A stretch of DNA of 64,000 nucleotides from Dankookia rubra (GCF_004355005.1 NZ_SMSJ01000001.1:186001-250000), one strand, 5' to 3'; positions 10,271 to 19,860 are shown, counted from the stretch's first letter. A program made the numbers and translations. Notes: generated from the sequence alone by a model not told the origin.

Positions 10271-11977
10271 TCAGCCGACCACCGCATAGGCCGGCCGGCG
10301 CGGATCGGCGCCGGCAGCCAGCATGCCCGTGGCCGGGTCGGACTTCACCACCTCCACCGTCCCGGCCAGCCAGGTCTTCTCCGGCCAGTCGCGGATCTCG
10401 TGCCCCCGGGCGGCCAGCGCGTCCCGCGTCGCCTGCGGGATGGCGGATTCCACCGCGAGGCGGCCGGGGAAGAAGTCGAAGGGCGCGAAGCTCGACGGGA
10501 AGGAATAGCTGGCGAAGCGCGGCGCCTCGATCGCCTCCTGCACCTCCATCCCGTGCTGCAGCACGTTGAGCACCACCTGCAGCATGGCCTGGATCTGCAC
10601 GTCGCCGCCCGGCGTGCCGAAGGGCATGACGCCGCCGCCCTCGGTCACGATCATCGCGGGATTCGGGGTGAGGCGCGGCCGCTTGCCCGGGGCGACGCCG
10701 CAGGGATGCGCCGGGTCGGGCCGGCTCTGGCTGCCGCGGTTGCTCGGGATGATGCCGAGGCCGGGGACCACCGGCGAGTTCCAGGACCCGTCCGAGGGGG
10801 TCGCGCTGAAGGCGTTGCCCCAGCGGTCCACCACCGCGCAGTAGGATGTATCGGCCTCGACCAGCGGCACCGCGCGGTCGGCCGCACCCGGCAGGGTGGT
10901 GCCGGTGTTCAGCATCGGCCCGGGCATGCCCACCAGCGCCTGCCTGGGGTCGATCTGCGCCAGGCGGGCACCGAGATGCGCCTCCCCCAGCAGCCTCTCG
11001 AGCGGCACGTCGACGAAGGCCGGGTCGCCGAAATGGTATTCCCGGTCGGCCATCGCCGCCTTGATGCATTCGGTGAAGAGGTGGATGTAGTCGGCGCTGT
11101 TGTGCGCCATGCCGCCGATGCCGCCCCGCTCCATCAGCAGCAGGGCCTCGAGCAGCGCCGGACCCTGGCACCAGGGGCCGCAGGTCAGCACCTCATGCCC
11201 GCGCCAGGTCCGCCGCACCGCGGGCTCGAGCTTCGAGCGATAGGCGGCCATGTCCTCCATGGTGAGGTAGCCGCCCTCCCGCGCCATGAAGGCGGCGATC
11301 TCGCGGGCGATGTCGCCGCGGTAGAAGGCGGCATGCGCGGCGGCGAGGCCGGCGAGCCGCCCTTTCCCCGCCGCCGCTCTCTCCTCGTCCGCCATGTATT
11401 GCAGCGTGCGCGCAAGGTCGGACTGGACGAACTTGTCGGCGACCGCGGGCGGGTTGCCGCCGGGCAGGAAGATCGCCGCATTGCCGGGCCAGGCGGCGTA
11501 TTCGGCCTGGTGGTCGCGGATGTTCTGCGCCAGCAGCGGATAGACCGCGAAGCCGTCGCGGGCGTAGCGGATGGCGTGCCGGGCGATCTCGCCGAAGCCC
11601 ATGGTGCCGTGCCGCTCGAGCGCGGTGATCCAGGCATCCGGGGCGGCCGGCACCACGGTCCGCAGCACGCCGTTCGGGATCCTGCCGCCGTGCTCCCGCA
11701 TGAAGAGGTCGGCGGGGATGGATCGCGGCCATGTGCCGAGGCCGGCGATGGTCTCGACCGTGCCATCCGCCTTGCGGATCAGGATCGGCGCGACGCCGGC
11801 GACGTTGACCAGGTCCGGCAGCAGCACGCCGAGGGCGATCCCGGCGGCGCAGCCGGCATCGATCGCGTTGCCGCCCGCCTCCAGCACGGAGAACCCGGCC
11901 GCGGCGGCCAGGTAGTGGCCGGCCGAGACGGCGTGGCGCGTGCCGTAGAGGGTGGGGCGGGTGGCGTACATGGGCAT
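10271..11977 (-). CDS. Gamma-glutamyltransferase family protein
   Basis: A 568-residue Ntn-hydrolase. The N-terminal block GFSVLEAGGNAIDAGCAAGIALGV matches the family. The autoprocessing nucleophile is the Thr in ADTSYCAVVDRWGNAF, equivalent to the Thr that starts the small subunit in Escherichia coli Ggt; the usual TTH is TSY here. The later segment GVMPFGTPGGDVQIQAMLQV resembles the family's substrate-binding GSPGG block. There is no clear signal peptide, so it may be cytoplasmic, like the cephalosporin-acylase and YwrD branches. It could cleave glutathione or other gamma-glutamyl or acyl amides. Confidence 0.9.
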   Translation of the reverse strand: MPMYATRPTLYGTRHAVSAGHYLAAAAGFSVLEAGGNAIDAGCAAGIALGVLLPDLVNVAGVAPILIRKADGTVETIAGLGTWPRSIPADLFMREHGGRIPNGVLRTVVPAAPDAWITALERHGTMGFGEIARHAIRYARDGFAVYPLLAQNIRDHQAEYAAWPGNAAIFLPGGNPPAVADKFVQSDLARTLQYMADEERAAAGKGRLAGLAAAHAAFYRGDIAREIAAFMAREGGYLTMEDMAAYRSKLEPAVRRTWRGHEVLTCGPWCQGPALLEALLLMERGGIGGMAHNSADYIHLFTECIKAAMADREYHFGDPAFVDVPLERLLGEAHLGARLAQIDPRQALVGMPGPMLNTGTTLPGAADRAVPLVEADTSYCAVVDRWGNAFSATPSDGSWNSPVVPGLGIIPSNRGSQSRPDPAHPCGVAPGKRPRLTPNPAMIVTEGGGVMPFGTPGGDVQIQAMLQVVLNVLQHGMEVQEAIEAPRFASYSFPSSFAPFDFFPGRLAVESAIPQATRDALAARGHEIRDWPEKTWLAGTVEVVKSDPATGMLAAGADPRRPAYAVVG

Positions 11978-12071
11978 CTGCCTCCGGGTTGGGGAAAGCC
12001 TCCGCCCCGGCGGCCGGGCTTGTCAATTCGGCGCCGAGGGGACAAGCCCGCGGCACCAGGAGGAAGCCGCC

Positions 12072-12869
12072 ATGCCCGAGGAAACCCCCGTCCTGCTCTC
12101 CCGCGACGCCCGCGGCGTCGTCACCGTCACCCTGAACCGGCCGCAGGTCGGCAATGCCTACAACGAGCCGCTGCTGCGCGCACTGATCGCGGGGCTGGAC
12201 GCGCTGCGCGCCGATGAGGGCGTCCGCGCCCTGGTCATCCGCGGCGCGGGCAGGCATTTCGCCGCCGGGGCCGACATCAACTGGCTGGCCGAGGTCGCGG
12301 GCTACGGGCCGGAGCGGGCCTACCAATGCTCGCTCGCCACCACCCTCGCCATGCAGAAGCTGAACGAGTTTCCCCGGCCGACCTTCGCCGTCATCCAGGG
12401 TGCCTGCTTCGGCGGCGGCGCCGGGATCGCCTGCTGCGTCGACGTCGCGCTGGCAACGCCGGCCGCGCTCTTCGGCCTGACCGAGGTGCGGGTCGGCGTT
12501 TCCCCGACCCCGATCTCGACCCATATGGTTCATGCCATGGGCCTGCGGCAGACCCGCCGCTACGCCCTGACCGGCGAGCGCTTCGGCGCCGAGGAGGCGC
12601 TGCGGATGGGCCTGGTGCACGAGGTCCTGGCAGCGGAGGCGATGGAAGCGCGGCTGGCGGCGATCCTCGACGAGACGCTGCTCTCTGCCCCCGGCGCCGT
12701 CGCGGTGACCAAGGACAGCTTCCTCGGCGCCAACGGCCTCAAGCTCGACGACCGGCAGATGGCGCTGCTGGCGCATGAGGGCTGGATGCAGCGCGCCTCG
12801 GCCGAGGGGCGCGAGGGGCTGGCGGCCTTCCGGGAAAAGCGGCGCCCCGCCTGGTACCCGAAGGATTGA
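12072..12869 (+). CDS. Enoyl-CoA hydratase/isomerase family protein
   Basis: A 265-residue crotonase-fold protein with the oxyanion-hole segments RHFAAGADINWLAEV and QGACFGGGAGIACCVDVALATP. An Asp or Glu needed for hydratase chemistry is present in TEVRVGVSP (Glu in the position of the second catalytic acid), so hydration of an enoyl-CoA is plausible. An AGGAGG ribosome site precedes the ATG. It stands alone: upstream is the divergent gamma-glutamyltransferase gene, downstream is the phosphate operon promoter. Confidence 0.87.
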   Translation: MPEETPVLLSRDARGVVTVTLNRPQVGNAYNEPLLRALIAGLDALRADEGVRALVIRGAGRHFAAGADINWLAEVAGYGPERAYQCSLATTLAMQKLNEFPRPTFAVIQGACFGGGAGIACCVDVALATPAALFGLTEVRVGVSPTPISTHMVHAMGLRQTRRYALTGERFGAEEALRMGLVHEVLAAEAMEARLAAILDETLLSAPGAVAVTKDSFLGANGLKLDDRQMALLAHEGWMQRASAEGREGLAAFREKRRPAWYPKD

Positions 12870-12901
12870 CGAATAGATAACCGCGGCGGTTGTCGGGTAT
12901 C

Positions 12902-12930
12902 CTGTCACCGAAGCTTCATAAATCTGCAAC
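12902..12930 (+). promoter_or_regulatory. Likely Pho box (PhoB binding site) for the pst operon
   Basis: Three 7-base direct repeats lie exactly 11 bases apart: CTGTCAC at 12902, GCTTCAT at 12913 and CTGCAAC at 12924, separated by AT-rich 4-base spacers after the first (CGAA, AAAT). This matches the known Pho box plan, CTGTCAT repeated every 11 bases. It is about 84 bases upstream of the pstS start and phoB is the last gene of the same operon, so autoregulation under phosphate limitation is likely. Confidence 0.75.
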
Positions 12931-13013
12931 AGGGCCGACTTCCGGCCGCAGTAGTCAGGCGGCGACCGCCCGGGGCACCCGGCCCTGGGCCCACTCCTTC
13001 CGGAGAGAGACGC

Positions 13014-14063
13014 GTGAACCGACGCTCCCTGCTGATCGCCACCGGCCTCACGGTCGCCGCCCCGCTGCTCGGCCGCCAAGCCCTCGCCCAGGGCGCCCAG
13101 ATCACCGGCGCCGGGGCCACCTTCCCCAACCCGGTCTACCAGAAATGGGCCGAGGCCGGGAAAGCCGCCACCGGCATCACGGTGAACTACCAGTCCGTCG
13201 GCTCGGGCGCCGGCATCAACCAGATCAAGAATCGCACGGTCGATTTCGGCGCCTCCGACGCGCCGCTGACGGTCGCCCAGCTGGCTGAGGCGAGCCTGCT
13301 GCAGTTCCCCGCGGTGATGGGCAGCCTGGTGCCGATCGTGAACATCCCGGGCATCGAGAATGAGCAGCTGAAGCTGACCGGCGCGCTGCTGGCCGAGATC
13401 TACCTCGGCAAGATCACCAAATGGAACGACGCGAAGATCACCGCGCTGAACCCTGGGGTCGCGCTGCCGAACCTGGCGATCGCCCCGGCCTACCGGGCGG
13501 ACGGCTCGGGCACCACCTTCGTCTGGGTCTCCTACCTCGCCGCCGTTTCGCCGGAGTGGAAGGAAAAGGTCGGCGTCGGCACCTCAGTCCGCTTCCCCGC
13601 CGGCACCGGCGCCCGCGGCAACGAGGGCGTGGCCGGCACGGTGAAGAACATCCGTGGCGCCATCGGCTATGTCGAGAACGCCTACGCCATCACCAACAAG
13701 CTGGTGACCACCCAGCTGCGCAACAAGGCGGGCGAGTTCGTCAAGCCGACGCAGGAGGCCTTCATCGCGGCGGCGGCGAATGCCGACTGGAGCGTCCCCG
13801 GCATGGCGGCCAGCCTGATCGACCAGCAGGGCGCGACCTCCTGGCCGATCGTCTCCCCCACTTTCATCCTGCTGCCGAAGAACCCGGCGGATGCCGAGCG
13901 CAGCCGCAACGTGATGAAGTTCTTCGACTGGGCCTTCAGGAACGGCGCCGGCCTGGCGCAGGAGATGGAATACATCCCGCTGCCGGCCAAGGTGCAGGAT
14001 GCCATCCGGGCGGCCTGGGCGGCCGAGGTGAAGGCCAACGGCCAGCCGGTCTGGCACGGCTGA
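13014..14063 (+). CDS. pstS: Phosphate ABC transporter, periplasmic phosphate-binding protein
   Basis: A 349-residue binding protein with an export signal (MNRRSLLIATGLTVAAPLLG, cleavage near ALAQ). The phosphate-binding blocks are visible: TGAGATFPNPVY at the mature start, GSGAGINQI, FGASDAPL, and the segment ADGSGTTFVWV. It captures phosphate for PstCAB. The start is GTG behind a GGAGAGA ribosome site. It is the first gene of pstS-pstC-pstA-pstB-phoU-phoB and lies directly behind the Pho box. Confidence 0.96.
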   Translation: MNRRSLLIATGLTVAAPLLGRQALAQGAQITGAGATFPNPVYQKWAEAGKAATGITVNYQSVGSGAGINQIKNRTVDFGASDAPLTVAQLAEASLLQFPAVMGSLVPIVNIPGIENEQLKLTGALLAEIYLGKITKWNDAKITALNPGVALPNLAIAPAYRADGSGTTFVWVSYLAAVSPEWKEKVGVGTSVRFPAGTGARGNEGVAGTVKNIRGAIGYVENAYAITNKLVTTQLRNKAGEFVKPTQEAFIAAAANADWSVPGMAASLIDQQGATSWPIVSPTFILLPKNPADAERSRNVMKFFDWAFRNGAGLAQEMEYIPLPAKVQDAIRAAWAAEVKANGQPVWHG

Positions 14064-14086
14064 GCCGCGCCGCCGGAGCAGGTCGC

Positions 14087-15055
14087 GTGTCGCAGGCCGC
14101 CTCCCTCCCCGCCGCGTCGAGGCCACGGACCGCCCGCCGGTCCAACCTCGGCGACACGCTTTTCGCCGGCGCCTGCCATGCCGCCGGCGGGCTGGTGCTG
14201 CTGCTGCTCGGCGGCATCATCGTCGAGCTCTTCCTCGGCGGGCTGCCGGCCTTCCGCGCCTTCGGCCTGCCTTTCCTCTGGTCCACCGAATGGGACCCGG
14301 TGACGGAGGTCTTCGGCGCCGGCGTCTCGGTCTACGGCACCGTGGTCACCGCGGTGCTGGCGATCCTGCTCGCGGTGCCGGTCGCCTTCGGCGTCGCCTT
14401 CTTCCTGACCGAGCTGGCCCCGCCCTGGATGCGCCGCCCGGTCGGCACGGCGGTCGAGCTGCTCGCCGCGGTGCCGTCGATCATCTACGGCATGTGGGGC
14501 TTCTTCGTGATCGCGCCGATCATGGCGCAATACGTCCAGCCCGCGCTGATCGACAGCATCGGCGAGCTGCCGCTGATCGGCTTCCTGTTCCAGGGCCCGC
14601 CCTTCGGCACCGGCATCCTGACCGCGGCGCTCATCCTGGCGATCATGATCCTGCCCTTCATCGCCGCCACCATGCGCGACGTCTTCGAGCAGGTGCCAGC
14701 GGTCTTCAAGGAGAGCGCCTATGGCCTGGGATGCACGACCTGGGAGGTGATGAAGGGCGTCGTGCTGCCCTATACCCGCATCTCGGTCGCCGGCGGCATC
14801 ATGCTCGGCCTCGGCCGGGCGCTCGGGGAGACGATGGCGGTCACCTTCGTCATCGGCAATGCCAACCGCATCACCACCACGCTGTTCGGGCCGGGCAATA
14901 CCATCGCCTCGGTCGTGGCGCTCGAGTTCGGCGAGAGCGAGATGGGCAGCCTGAAGCTTTCCGCGCTGCTGGCGCTCGGCTTCATCCTGTTCGTGCTGTC
15001 CTTCGTGGTGCTGGCCTGCTCGCGCTGGCTGCTGCGCTCCCGGCTGAAGGCCTGA
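14087..15055 (+). CDS. pstC: Phosphate ABC transporter permease PstC
   Basis: A 322-residue inner-membrane permease with about six membrane segments. The EAA-type loop that contacts the ATPase is visible as AYGLGCTTWEVMKGVVLPYTRISVAGGIMLGLGRALGE. I start at the GTG at 14087, which has a GGAGCAGG site seven bases before it and leaves 23 bases after pstS; the open frame runs further back but only as an overlap with pstS. It pairs with PstA to form the membrane channel. Confidence 0.94.
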   Translation: MSQAASLPAASRPRTARRSNLGDTLFAGACHAAGGLVLLLLGGIIVELFLGGLPAFRAFGLPFLWSTEWDPVTEVFGAGVSVYGTVVTAVLAILLAVPVAFGVAFFLTELAPPWMRRPVGTAVELLAAVPSIIYGMWGFFVIAPIMAQYVQPALIDSIGELPLIGFLFQGPPFGTGILTAALILAIMILPFIAATMRDVFEQVPAVFKESAYGLGCTTWEVMKGVVLPYTRISVAGGIMLGLGRALGETMAVTFVIGNANRITTTLFGPGNTIASVVALEFGESEMGSLKLSALLALGFILFVLSFVVLACSRWLLRSRLKA

Positions 15056-15059
15056 CCCG

Positions 15060-15947
15060 ATGAGCATGACCGCCAACCCCGCGCTGACTCCGGTCAAGGA
15101 CCGCGCGGCCGCCGCCCGGCTCGGCCGCCGCCGCAAGCGGGCGGATGCCCTGGCCCGCGGCCTGTCGCTGGCCGCCACCGGCATCGGCCTCGTCTTCCTC
15201 GCCTCGATCCTGGCGACGCTCTTCGTCAAGGGCTTCGGCGCACTGAACCTCTCGGTCTTCACCGAGGTCACCCGCCCGCCGGGGTCGAATGGCGGGCTGC
15301 TCAACGCCATCACCGGCAGCCTCCTCCAGGTCGCCCTGGCGACCGTCATCGGCACGCCGATCGGCATGCTGGTCGGCACTTTCCTGGCGGAATATGCCCG
15401 CGGCTCGGCCTTCGGAAATGTGGTCCGCTTCGTCTCCGACATCCTGCTCTCGGCGCCATCGATCCTGATCGGCCTCTTCGTCTACCAGCTTCTGGTGCTG
15501 CCCTTCGGCGGCTTCTCCGGCTGGGCGGGCGTCGCCGCGCTCTCGATCATCATCATCCCGATCGTCGTCCGCACGACCGAGGACATGCTGAGCCTGATCC
15601 CGAACACCCTGCGGGAAGCCGTGATCGGCCTCGGCGCGCCGAAATGGAAGATGATCGTGCTGGTCTGCTGGAAGTCGGCGGTCTCCGGCATCATCACCGG
15701 CGTGCTGCTGGGCATCGCCCGCATCGCCGGCGAGACGGCGCCGCTGCTCTTCACCAGCCTCGGCAACAATGCCTGGTCCACCGACCTCTCCGGGCCGATG
15801 CCGAGCCTGCCGATCACCATCTATTCCTATGCCGGCTCGCCCTTCCAGGACTGGATCGAGCTGGCCTGGGCCGGCGCGCTGCTGATCACCCTCGCCGTCC
15901 TGTTGTTGAACATCCTCGCCCGCAGCCTGCTGCGCCGCGGCCCGTGA
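15060..15947 (+). CDS. pstA: Phosphate ABC transporter permease PstA
   Basis: A 295-residue permease with an N-terminal cytoplasmic stretch and about six membrane segments. The EAA loop reads [42 protein letters not shown], with the [13 protein letters not shown] ending typical of PstA. The ATG is four bases after the pstC stop, so the two permeases are made together. The [15 protein letters not shown] stretch before the last helix is also usual in this subunit. Confidence 0.94.
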   Translation: MSMTANPALTPVKDRAAAARLGRRRKRADALARGLSLAATGIGLVFLASILATLFVKGFGALNLSVFTEVTRPPGSNGGLLNAITGSLLQVALATVIGTPIGMLVGTFLAEYARGSAFGNVVRFVSDILLSAPSILIGLFVYQLLVLPFGGFSGWAGVAALSIIIIPIVVRTTEDMLSLIPNTLREAVIGLGAPKWKMIVLVCWKSAVSGIITGVLLGIARIAGETAPLLFTSLGNNAWSTDLSGPMPSLPITIYSYAGSPFQDWIELAWAGALLITLAVLLLNILARSLLRRGP

Positions 15948-15963
15948 AGGAGGACCCGTCCGC

Positions 15964-16818
15964 ATGAGCCCCCCGAGCGACTCCGCCACGCGCGATGCCG
16001 CGGCCGCCTCCCAGCCCGCCTCCTTCGGCGGCATGCAGGCGCGCTCCGCCGCCGCGCTGAACCAGACCGCCCGCATCGCAGTGCGCAACCTCGACTTCTT
16101 CTACGGCGACAACCGCGCGCTGAAGGAGATCAGCTTCGACCTGCCGGAGCGCCAGGTCACCGGCATGATCGGCCCCTCCGGCTGTGGCAAGTCCACGCTG
16201 CTGCGGGTGCTGAACCGGATGTACAGCCTCTATCCCGGCCAGCGCGCCACCGGGGAGGTGCTGATGGACGGGCAGAACATCCTCGATGCCGATGTCGACA
16301 TCAACGCGTTGCGCGCCAAGGTCGGCATGGTGTTCCAGAAGCCGACCCCCTTCCCCATGACCATCTACGACAACATCGCCTTCGGCGTGCGGCTGCACGA
16401 GCAGCTGTCGAAGGCACAGATGGACGAGCGGGTGGAATGGGCGCTGACCCGCGCCGCGCTCTGGGGCGAGGCGAAGGACCGGCTGACCAGCAGCGCCATG
16501 GGCATGTCCGGCGGCCAGCAGCAGCGGCTCTGCATCGCCCGCACCATCGCGGTGCGGCCGGAGGTGATCCTGTTCGACGAGCCGACCTCGGCGCTCGACC
16601 CGATCAGCACCCTGAAGATCGAGGAGCTGATCGACGAGCTGAAGCGCGACTTCACCATCGCCATCGTCACCCACAACATGCAGCAGGCCGCCCGCTGCGC
16701 CGACCAGGTGGCGTTCTTCTACCTCGGCGAGCTGATCGAGATCGCGCCGGCCGGGCAGCTCTTCACCGCGCCGCGCCACCAGCGCACGCAGGAATACATC
16801 ACCGGCCGGTTCGGCTGA
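15964..16818 (+). CDS. pstB: Phosphate ABC transporter ATP-binding protein
   Basis: A 284-residue ATPase. Walker A is GPSGCGKS, the Q-loop region reads [19 protein letters not shown], the signature is [13 protein letters not shown], Walker B is [13 protein letters not shown] and the switch His is in VTHNMQQA. The [11 protein letters not shown] segment is specific for PstB among importer ATPases. About 40 residues precede the nucleotide-binding domain; this leader is longer than in enteric PstB and common in alphaproteobacteria. It powers PstCA and its state is read by PhoU. Confidence 0.96.
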   Translation: MSPPSDSATRDAAAASQPASFGGMQARSAAALNQTARIAVRNLDFFYGDNRALKEISFDLPERQVTGMIGPSGCGKSTLLRVLNRMYSLYPGQRATGEVLMDGQNILDADVDINALRAKVGMVFQKPTPFPMTIYDNIAFGVRLHEQLSKAQMDERVEWALTRAALWGEAKDRLTSSAMGMSGGQQQRLCIARTIAVRPEVILFDEPTSALDPISTLKIEELIDELKRDFTIAIVTHNMQQAARCADQVAFFYLGELIEIAPAGQLFTAPRHQRTQEYITGRFG

Positions 16819-16830
16819 GGCGCGGGAGCG

Positions 16831-17547
16831 ATGTCGATGCAGGAACACACCGTCCGCGCCTATGCCGGGGAGCTCCGCCGGCTGCGCGAGCTGGTCGCCC
16901 GGATGGGCGGCCTGGCCGAGCGCCAGGTGGCCGATTCCGTCACCGCCCTGGTCCGCCAGGATGCCGAGCTGGCCACCGAGGTGATCGGCCGCGATGCCGA
17001 GATCGACGCGCTGGAGCGGGAGATCGAGGATTTCTGCATCCGGCTGCTGGCGCTGCGCCAGCCGGCCGGCGCCGACCTGCGCCTGGTGGTCGCGGCGCTG
17101 AAGATCATCCACGCGATCGAGCGGATCGGCGACTATGCCCGGAACGCCGCCAAGCGCAGCATCGTGCTCGCCCAGCAGCCGCGGCTCGGCAGCCTGAACG
17201 GCTTCCAGCGCATGGCCCGGCTGGTGCAGGAGAACCTGAAGGGCGCCATGGACGCGCTGGTGAACGAGGACGCCGCCCGCGCCGACGAGGTCTGGGCCGC
17301 CGACAAGCCGGTCGACGAGGTCTACAACGGCATCTTCCGCGAGATGCTGACCTTCATGATGGAGGACCCGCGCAACATCACCGCGGCGACCCACCTGCTG
17401 TTCGTGGCAAAGAACCTGGAGCGCATCGGCGACCACGCCACCAATATCGCCGAGACCGTGCATTATGCCGTGCAGGGCCAGGCGCTGACCGAGGAACGGC
17501 CGAAAGGCGACAACTCGACCTATGCCGTCGTCCGGCAGCAGGACTGA
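16831..17547 (+). CDS. phoU: Phosphate signalling protein PhoU
   Basis: A 238-residue all-helical protein made of two PhoU repeats. The metal-site signatures E/D-x-x-x-D are visible in HAIERIGDYARNAAKR of the first repeat and NLERIGDHATNIAE of the second. PhoU links the state of the Pst transporter to the PhoR kinase and represses the Pho regulon when phosphate is plentiful. The ATG is 12 bases after pstB. Confidence 0.95.
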   Translation: MSMQEHTVRAYAGELRRLRELVARMGGLAERQVADSVTALVRQDAELATEVIGRDAEIDALEREIEDFCIRLLALRQPAGADLRLVVAALKIIHAIERIGDYARNAAKRSIVLAQQPRLGSLNGFQRMARLVQENLKGAMDALVNEDAARADEVWAADKPVDEVYNGIFREMLTFMMEDPRNITAATHLLFVAKNLERIGDHATNIAETVHYAVQGQALTEERPKGDNSTYAVVRQQD

Positions 17548-17562
17548 GGGGGGGCCGCGGTC

Positions 17563-18279
17563 ATGCCGGACATGGTCCCGGGGGGCGCCCGGCCAACGAT
17601 CCTCGTGGTCGAGGACGAGGTGCCGCTGCTTACGCTGCTGCGCTACAACCTGGAGAAGCAGGGTTTCCGGGTCGAGGAGGCCTCCGACGGCGAGGAAGCG
17701 CTGCTGCGCGTCGCCGAGACCCGGCCCGACCTGGTGCTGCTGGACTGGATGCTGCCGCAGCTCTCGGGCCTCGAGGTGTGCCGCCAGCTGCGCCGCCGGC
17801 CCGCCACCCGCGACCTGCCGATCATCATGGTCACCGCGCGGGTCGAGCAGCAGGACAGCGTCCGCGCCCTCGACATCGGCGCCGACGACTACGTCACCAA
17901 GCCTTTCGCCATGGACGGGCTGCTGGCCCGCATCCGCGCCCTGCTGCGGCGCTCGGGCAGCGTCGCCACCCGCGGCACGCTGGCCTTCCGCGACCTGACC
18001 ATGGACCAGGACGCGCACCGCGTCTCCCGCAACGGCCGTGCGCTGCATCTCGGCCCGACCGAGTACCGGCTGCTGGAATTCCTGATGCAGCACCCCGGCC
18101 GGGTCTTCTCCCGCGAGCAGCTGCTCGATGCCGTCTGGGGCCGCGACATCCATGTCGAGCCGCGCACCGTCGACGTGCATGTCCGGCGGCTGCGGAAGGC
18201 GATCAACGGGCCCGGCGAGGAGGACGTGATCCGGACCGTCCGTTCCGCCGGCTACGCGCTGGACGTCGAGCCCGGCTGA
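17563..18279 (+). CDS. phoB: Phosphate regulon response regulator PhoB
   Basis: A 238-residue OmpR-family regulator. The receiver domain has the acidic pair in VVEDEV, the phospho-acceptor Asp61 in LLDWMLP and the conserved Lys in YVTKPF. The C-terminal winged helix carries GPTEYRLLEFLMQHPGRVFSREQLLDAVWG and the recognition helix VDVHVRRLRKAI. It is the last gene of the pst operon, 15 bases after phoU. The cognate kinase phoR is not in the window. Confidence 0.94.
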   Translation: MPDMVPGGARPTILVVEDEVPLLTLLRYNLEKQGFRVEEASDGEEALLRVAETRPDLVLLDWMLPQLSGLEVCRQLRRRPATRDLPIIMVTARVEQQDSVRALDIGADDYVTKPFAMDGLLARIRALLRRSGSVATRGTLAFRDLTMDQDAHRVSRNGRALHLGPTEYRLLEFLMQHPGRVFSREQLLDAVWGRDIHVEPRTVDVHVRRLRKAINGPGEEDVIRTVRSAGYALDVEPG

Positions 18280-18310
18280 ACCCTGGGCGCGCCCCGGCCG
18301 CCCGGCCGGG

Positions 18311-18904
18311 TCACGCCGACGCGCCCGGCCGCCCTCCGGCGACCGGCCGCAGGCGCGCGGCCGCGGCGACGCAGCGGGCGAAGGCGGCCAGGTCGTGCCA
18401 GCGGCGGCCGGCCGGCACGGCCTCCGTCTCGAAGGTCCCGCCGGCCTCGGCGATGCCGCCTTCCAGCATCAGGTTGTCGTGCCGGTCGAACTCCTCGACC
18501 GCCATGCCCTCGGCATCCTCCCAAGCGCCGTCGGCCCGCCGCCGCGCCGCGCCGCCGAGCCCCGCCAGGACCCGCCCGCCGAAGCGCTGCGCCACGTTGC
18601 TGTAGCCGAAGACCGGCCGTCCCAGGGCCCGCATGAAGCCGAGCTCGTAGACCGTGCCGACATCCGCCGAGGCGCCGCGGAACGGGGTCAGGTTGGCAAT
18701 GAGCGCGTCGCAGCTGCGGATATGCGCTTCGTTCGACTGGTAGATCCGCCGCCATTCCGGCAGGGCGGGGTCGGGCTCCAGCGGCGGCAGGTCGAGTGGG
18801 AAGACCCCGACCAGCCCCTGCGCGGCGCAGACGTCCCGCTTGGCGGCAGCGATACCCGCCGCATCGGCAAGGAAGACCTCGGGTCCGGCCAGATAGAGTC
18901 GCAT
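18311..18904 (-). CDS. Nucleoside 2-deoxyribosyltransferase family protein
   Basis: A 197-residue protein with the family start MRLYLAGPEVFL and the central DALIANLTPFRGASADVGTVYELGFMRALG, in which the Glu of VYELG is the expected catalytic nucleophile and the Asp before it binds the deoxyribose. Such enzymes move deoxyribose between nucleobases in salvage, or hydrolyse modified nucleosides. It is convergent with phoB, 31 bases away. The C-terminal tail after residue 180 is Ala-rich and probably disordered. Confidence 0.85.
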   Translation of the reverse strand: MRLYLAGPEVFLADAAGIAAAKRDVCAAQGLVGVFPLDLPPLEPDPALPEWRRIYQSNEAHIRSCDALIANLTPFRGASADVGTVYELGFMRALGRPVFGYSNVAQRFGGRVLAGLGGAARRRADGAWEDAEGMAVEEFDRHDNLMLEGGIAEAGGTFETEAVPAGRRWHDLAAFARCVAAAARLRPVAGGRPGASA

Positions 18905-19034
18905 CCCCCTGTCCTAGCCCAGGTAAGCCTCATGCTGCACCTGCCGGTGTGCCGGCGCGGCGAGGTTCCGCCCAATTTCTATACTTTGATGCGAAATAGA
19001 ATATGCGCCTTTCGGCTCCGGCGTTATTTTCAAT

Positions 19035-19051
19035 ATCGCATGATTTGCGAT
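19035..19051. promoter_or_regulatory. Short perfect palindrome in an AT-rich island
   Basis: ATCGCA and TGCGAT form perfect 6-base arms around TGATT. It sits in a stretch (about 18975-19065) visibly richer in A and T than its surroundings, just upstream of the decayed polysaccharide locus. It could be an operator left from that locus's promoter; nothing shows that it is used. Confidence 0.3.
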
Positions 19052-19090
19052 CGATAGCGGGCATACCGTTTCCGCATCAGCAGGCCGCCC

Positions 19091-19860
19091 ATGTCCCGCC
19101 GCGCTTTCCCTGCCGCCGGCGCCCCGGACCGAAGCCAGCTGGACCAAGCCACGGCCGCCCTGGCGCTCGGCGCCTTCTGCCCCGCCCGGCGCCGGCCGGC
19201 ATCTCCGGCCTGGTCATCATCGGCAAGGAGGGCGGGCGCTTCCTGCTCTGGGACGCGACCTCCCGCTTCGGCGCCGGCGCGCTGCATGCCGCGACCCCGG
19301 TGATGAACGAGGCGGTGGCGCTGCTGAAGGCCGCCGGGATCGAGGTGGTGCAGGCCGTGTCGTCCCCGCCAAGTCGCGGCTCTGTCGCCAGTTCCTGCCG
19401 GATGATGCCCAGCTACCGGCTGACATCGACAAGCACTATCCCGCCATCCTCGCCACCTTCGCAGCCCGGGCGCACTGGCCATCGACCTCGACGTACCCTT
19501 CCGCGCGGTCCGTGCCAGCCAGCCCAATCTGCCGGTCTACTTCGCCACCGACACCCACCGGACCTTGGGCCGGGGCCGAGGTCGCGACGGCGGAGCCGGC
19601 GAAGCGGATGCGGGATGGCCTGCGCCTGCCGCCCGGCCTGCGGCGAAGCTCGGCGCGCCGGCCAACCTGACCAACCCGCCCAGCGACCTGGTGCGCTTCC
19701 CCCCCCGCCGACCTGCGGGGCAAGGACCCCGCCGAGATCTACCAGATCCGCGAGCCGCAATCCGCCGACGTCGTGCCCGGCACCGATGACGGCGCCGATG
19801 TCGTGGTGGTCGGCAACAGCTTCGCCCGGCCGAAATGCGGAATCCTGCCGCTGCTGGCGG
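19091..19860 (+). pseudogene. Broken AlgX/AlgJ-like (DHHW) polysaccharide O-acetyltransferase
   Basis: Conserved-looking segments appear in order but in different frames: GLVIIGKEGGRFLLWD, then the segment around KSRLCRQFLPDD, then IDLDVPFRAVRASQPNLPVYFATDTH, then a WAGAEVATAEPAKRM block that should follow the DTHW motif, and VVVVGNSFARP, the SGNH-type GDSF block. At least three frameshifts are needed to join them, with the first near the N-terminus. This is the pattern of periplasmic O-acetyltransferases that acetylate alginate or cellulose. The 3' end runs directly into a bcsC fragment, so a deletion has fused two genes. Confidence 0.6.

Noticed and set aside
18280-18310. GC palindromic stretch after phoB as a terminator
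   Set aside because: Alternating CCCGGCCG-type sequence can fold in several ways but there is no T run, and such stretches are common in this genome.
19003-19860. Reading the whole frame to 20562 as one intact 519-residue protein
   Set aside because: Only the part from about 19861 matches BcsC; the first 280 residues are out-of-frame translation of the acetyltransferase remnant.
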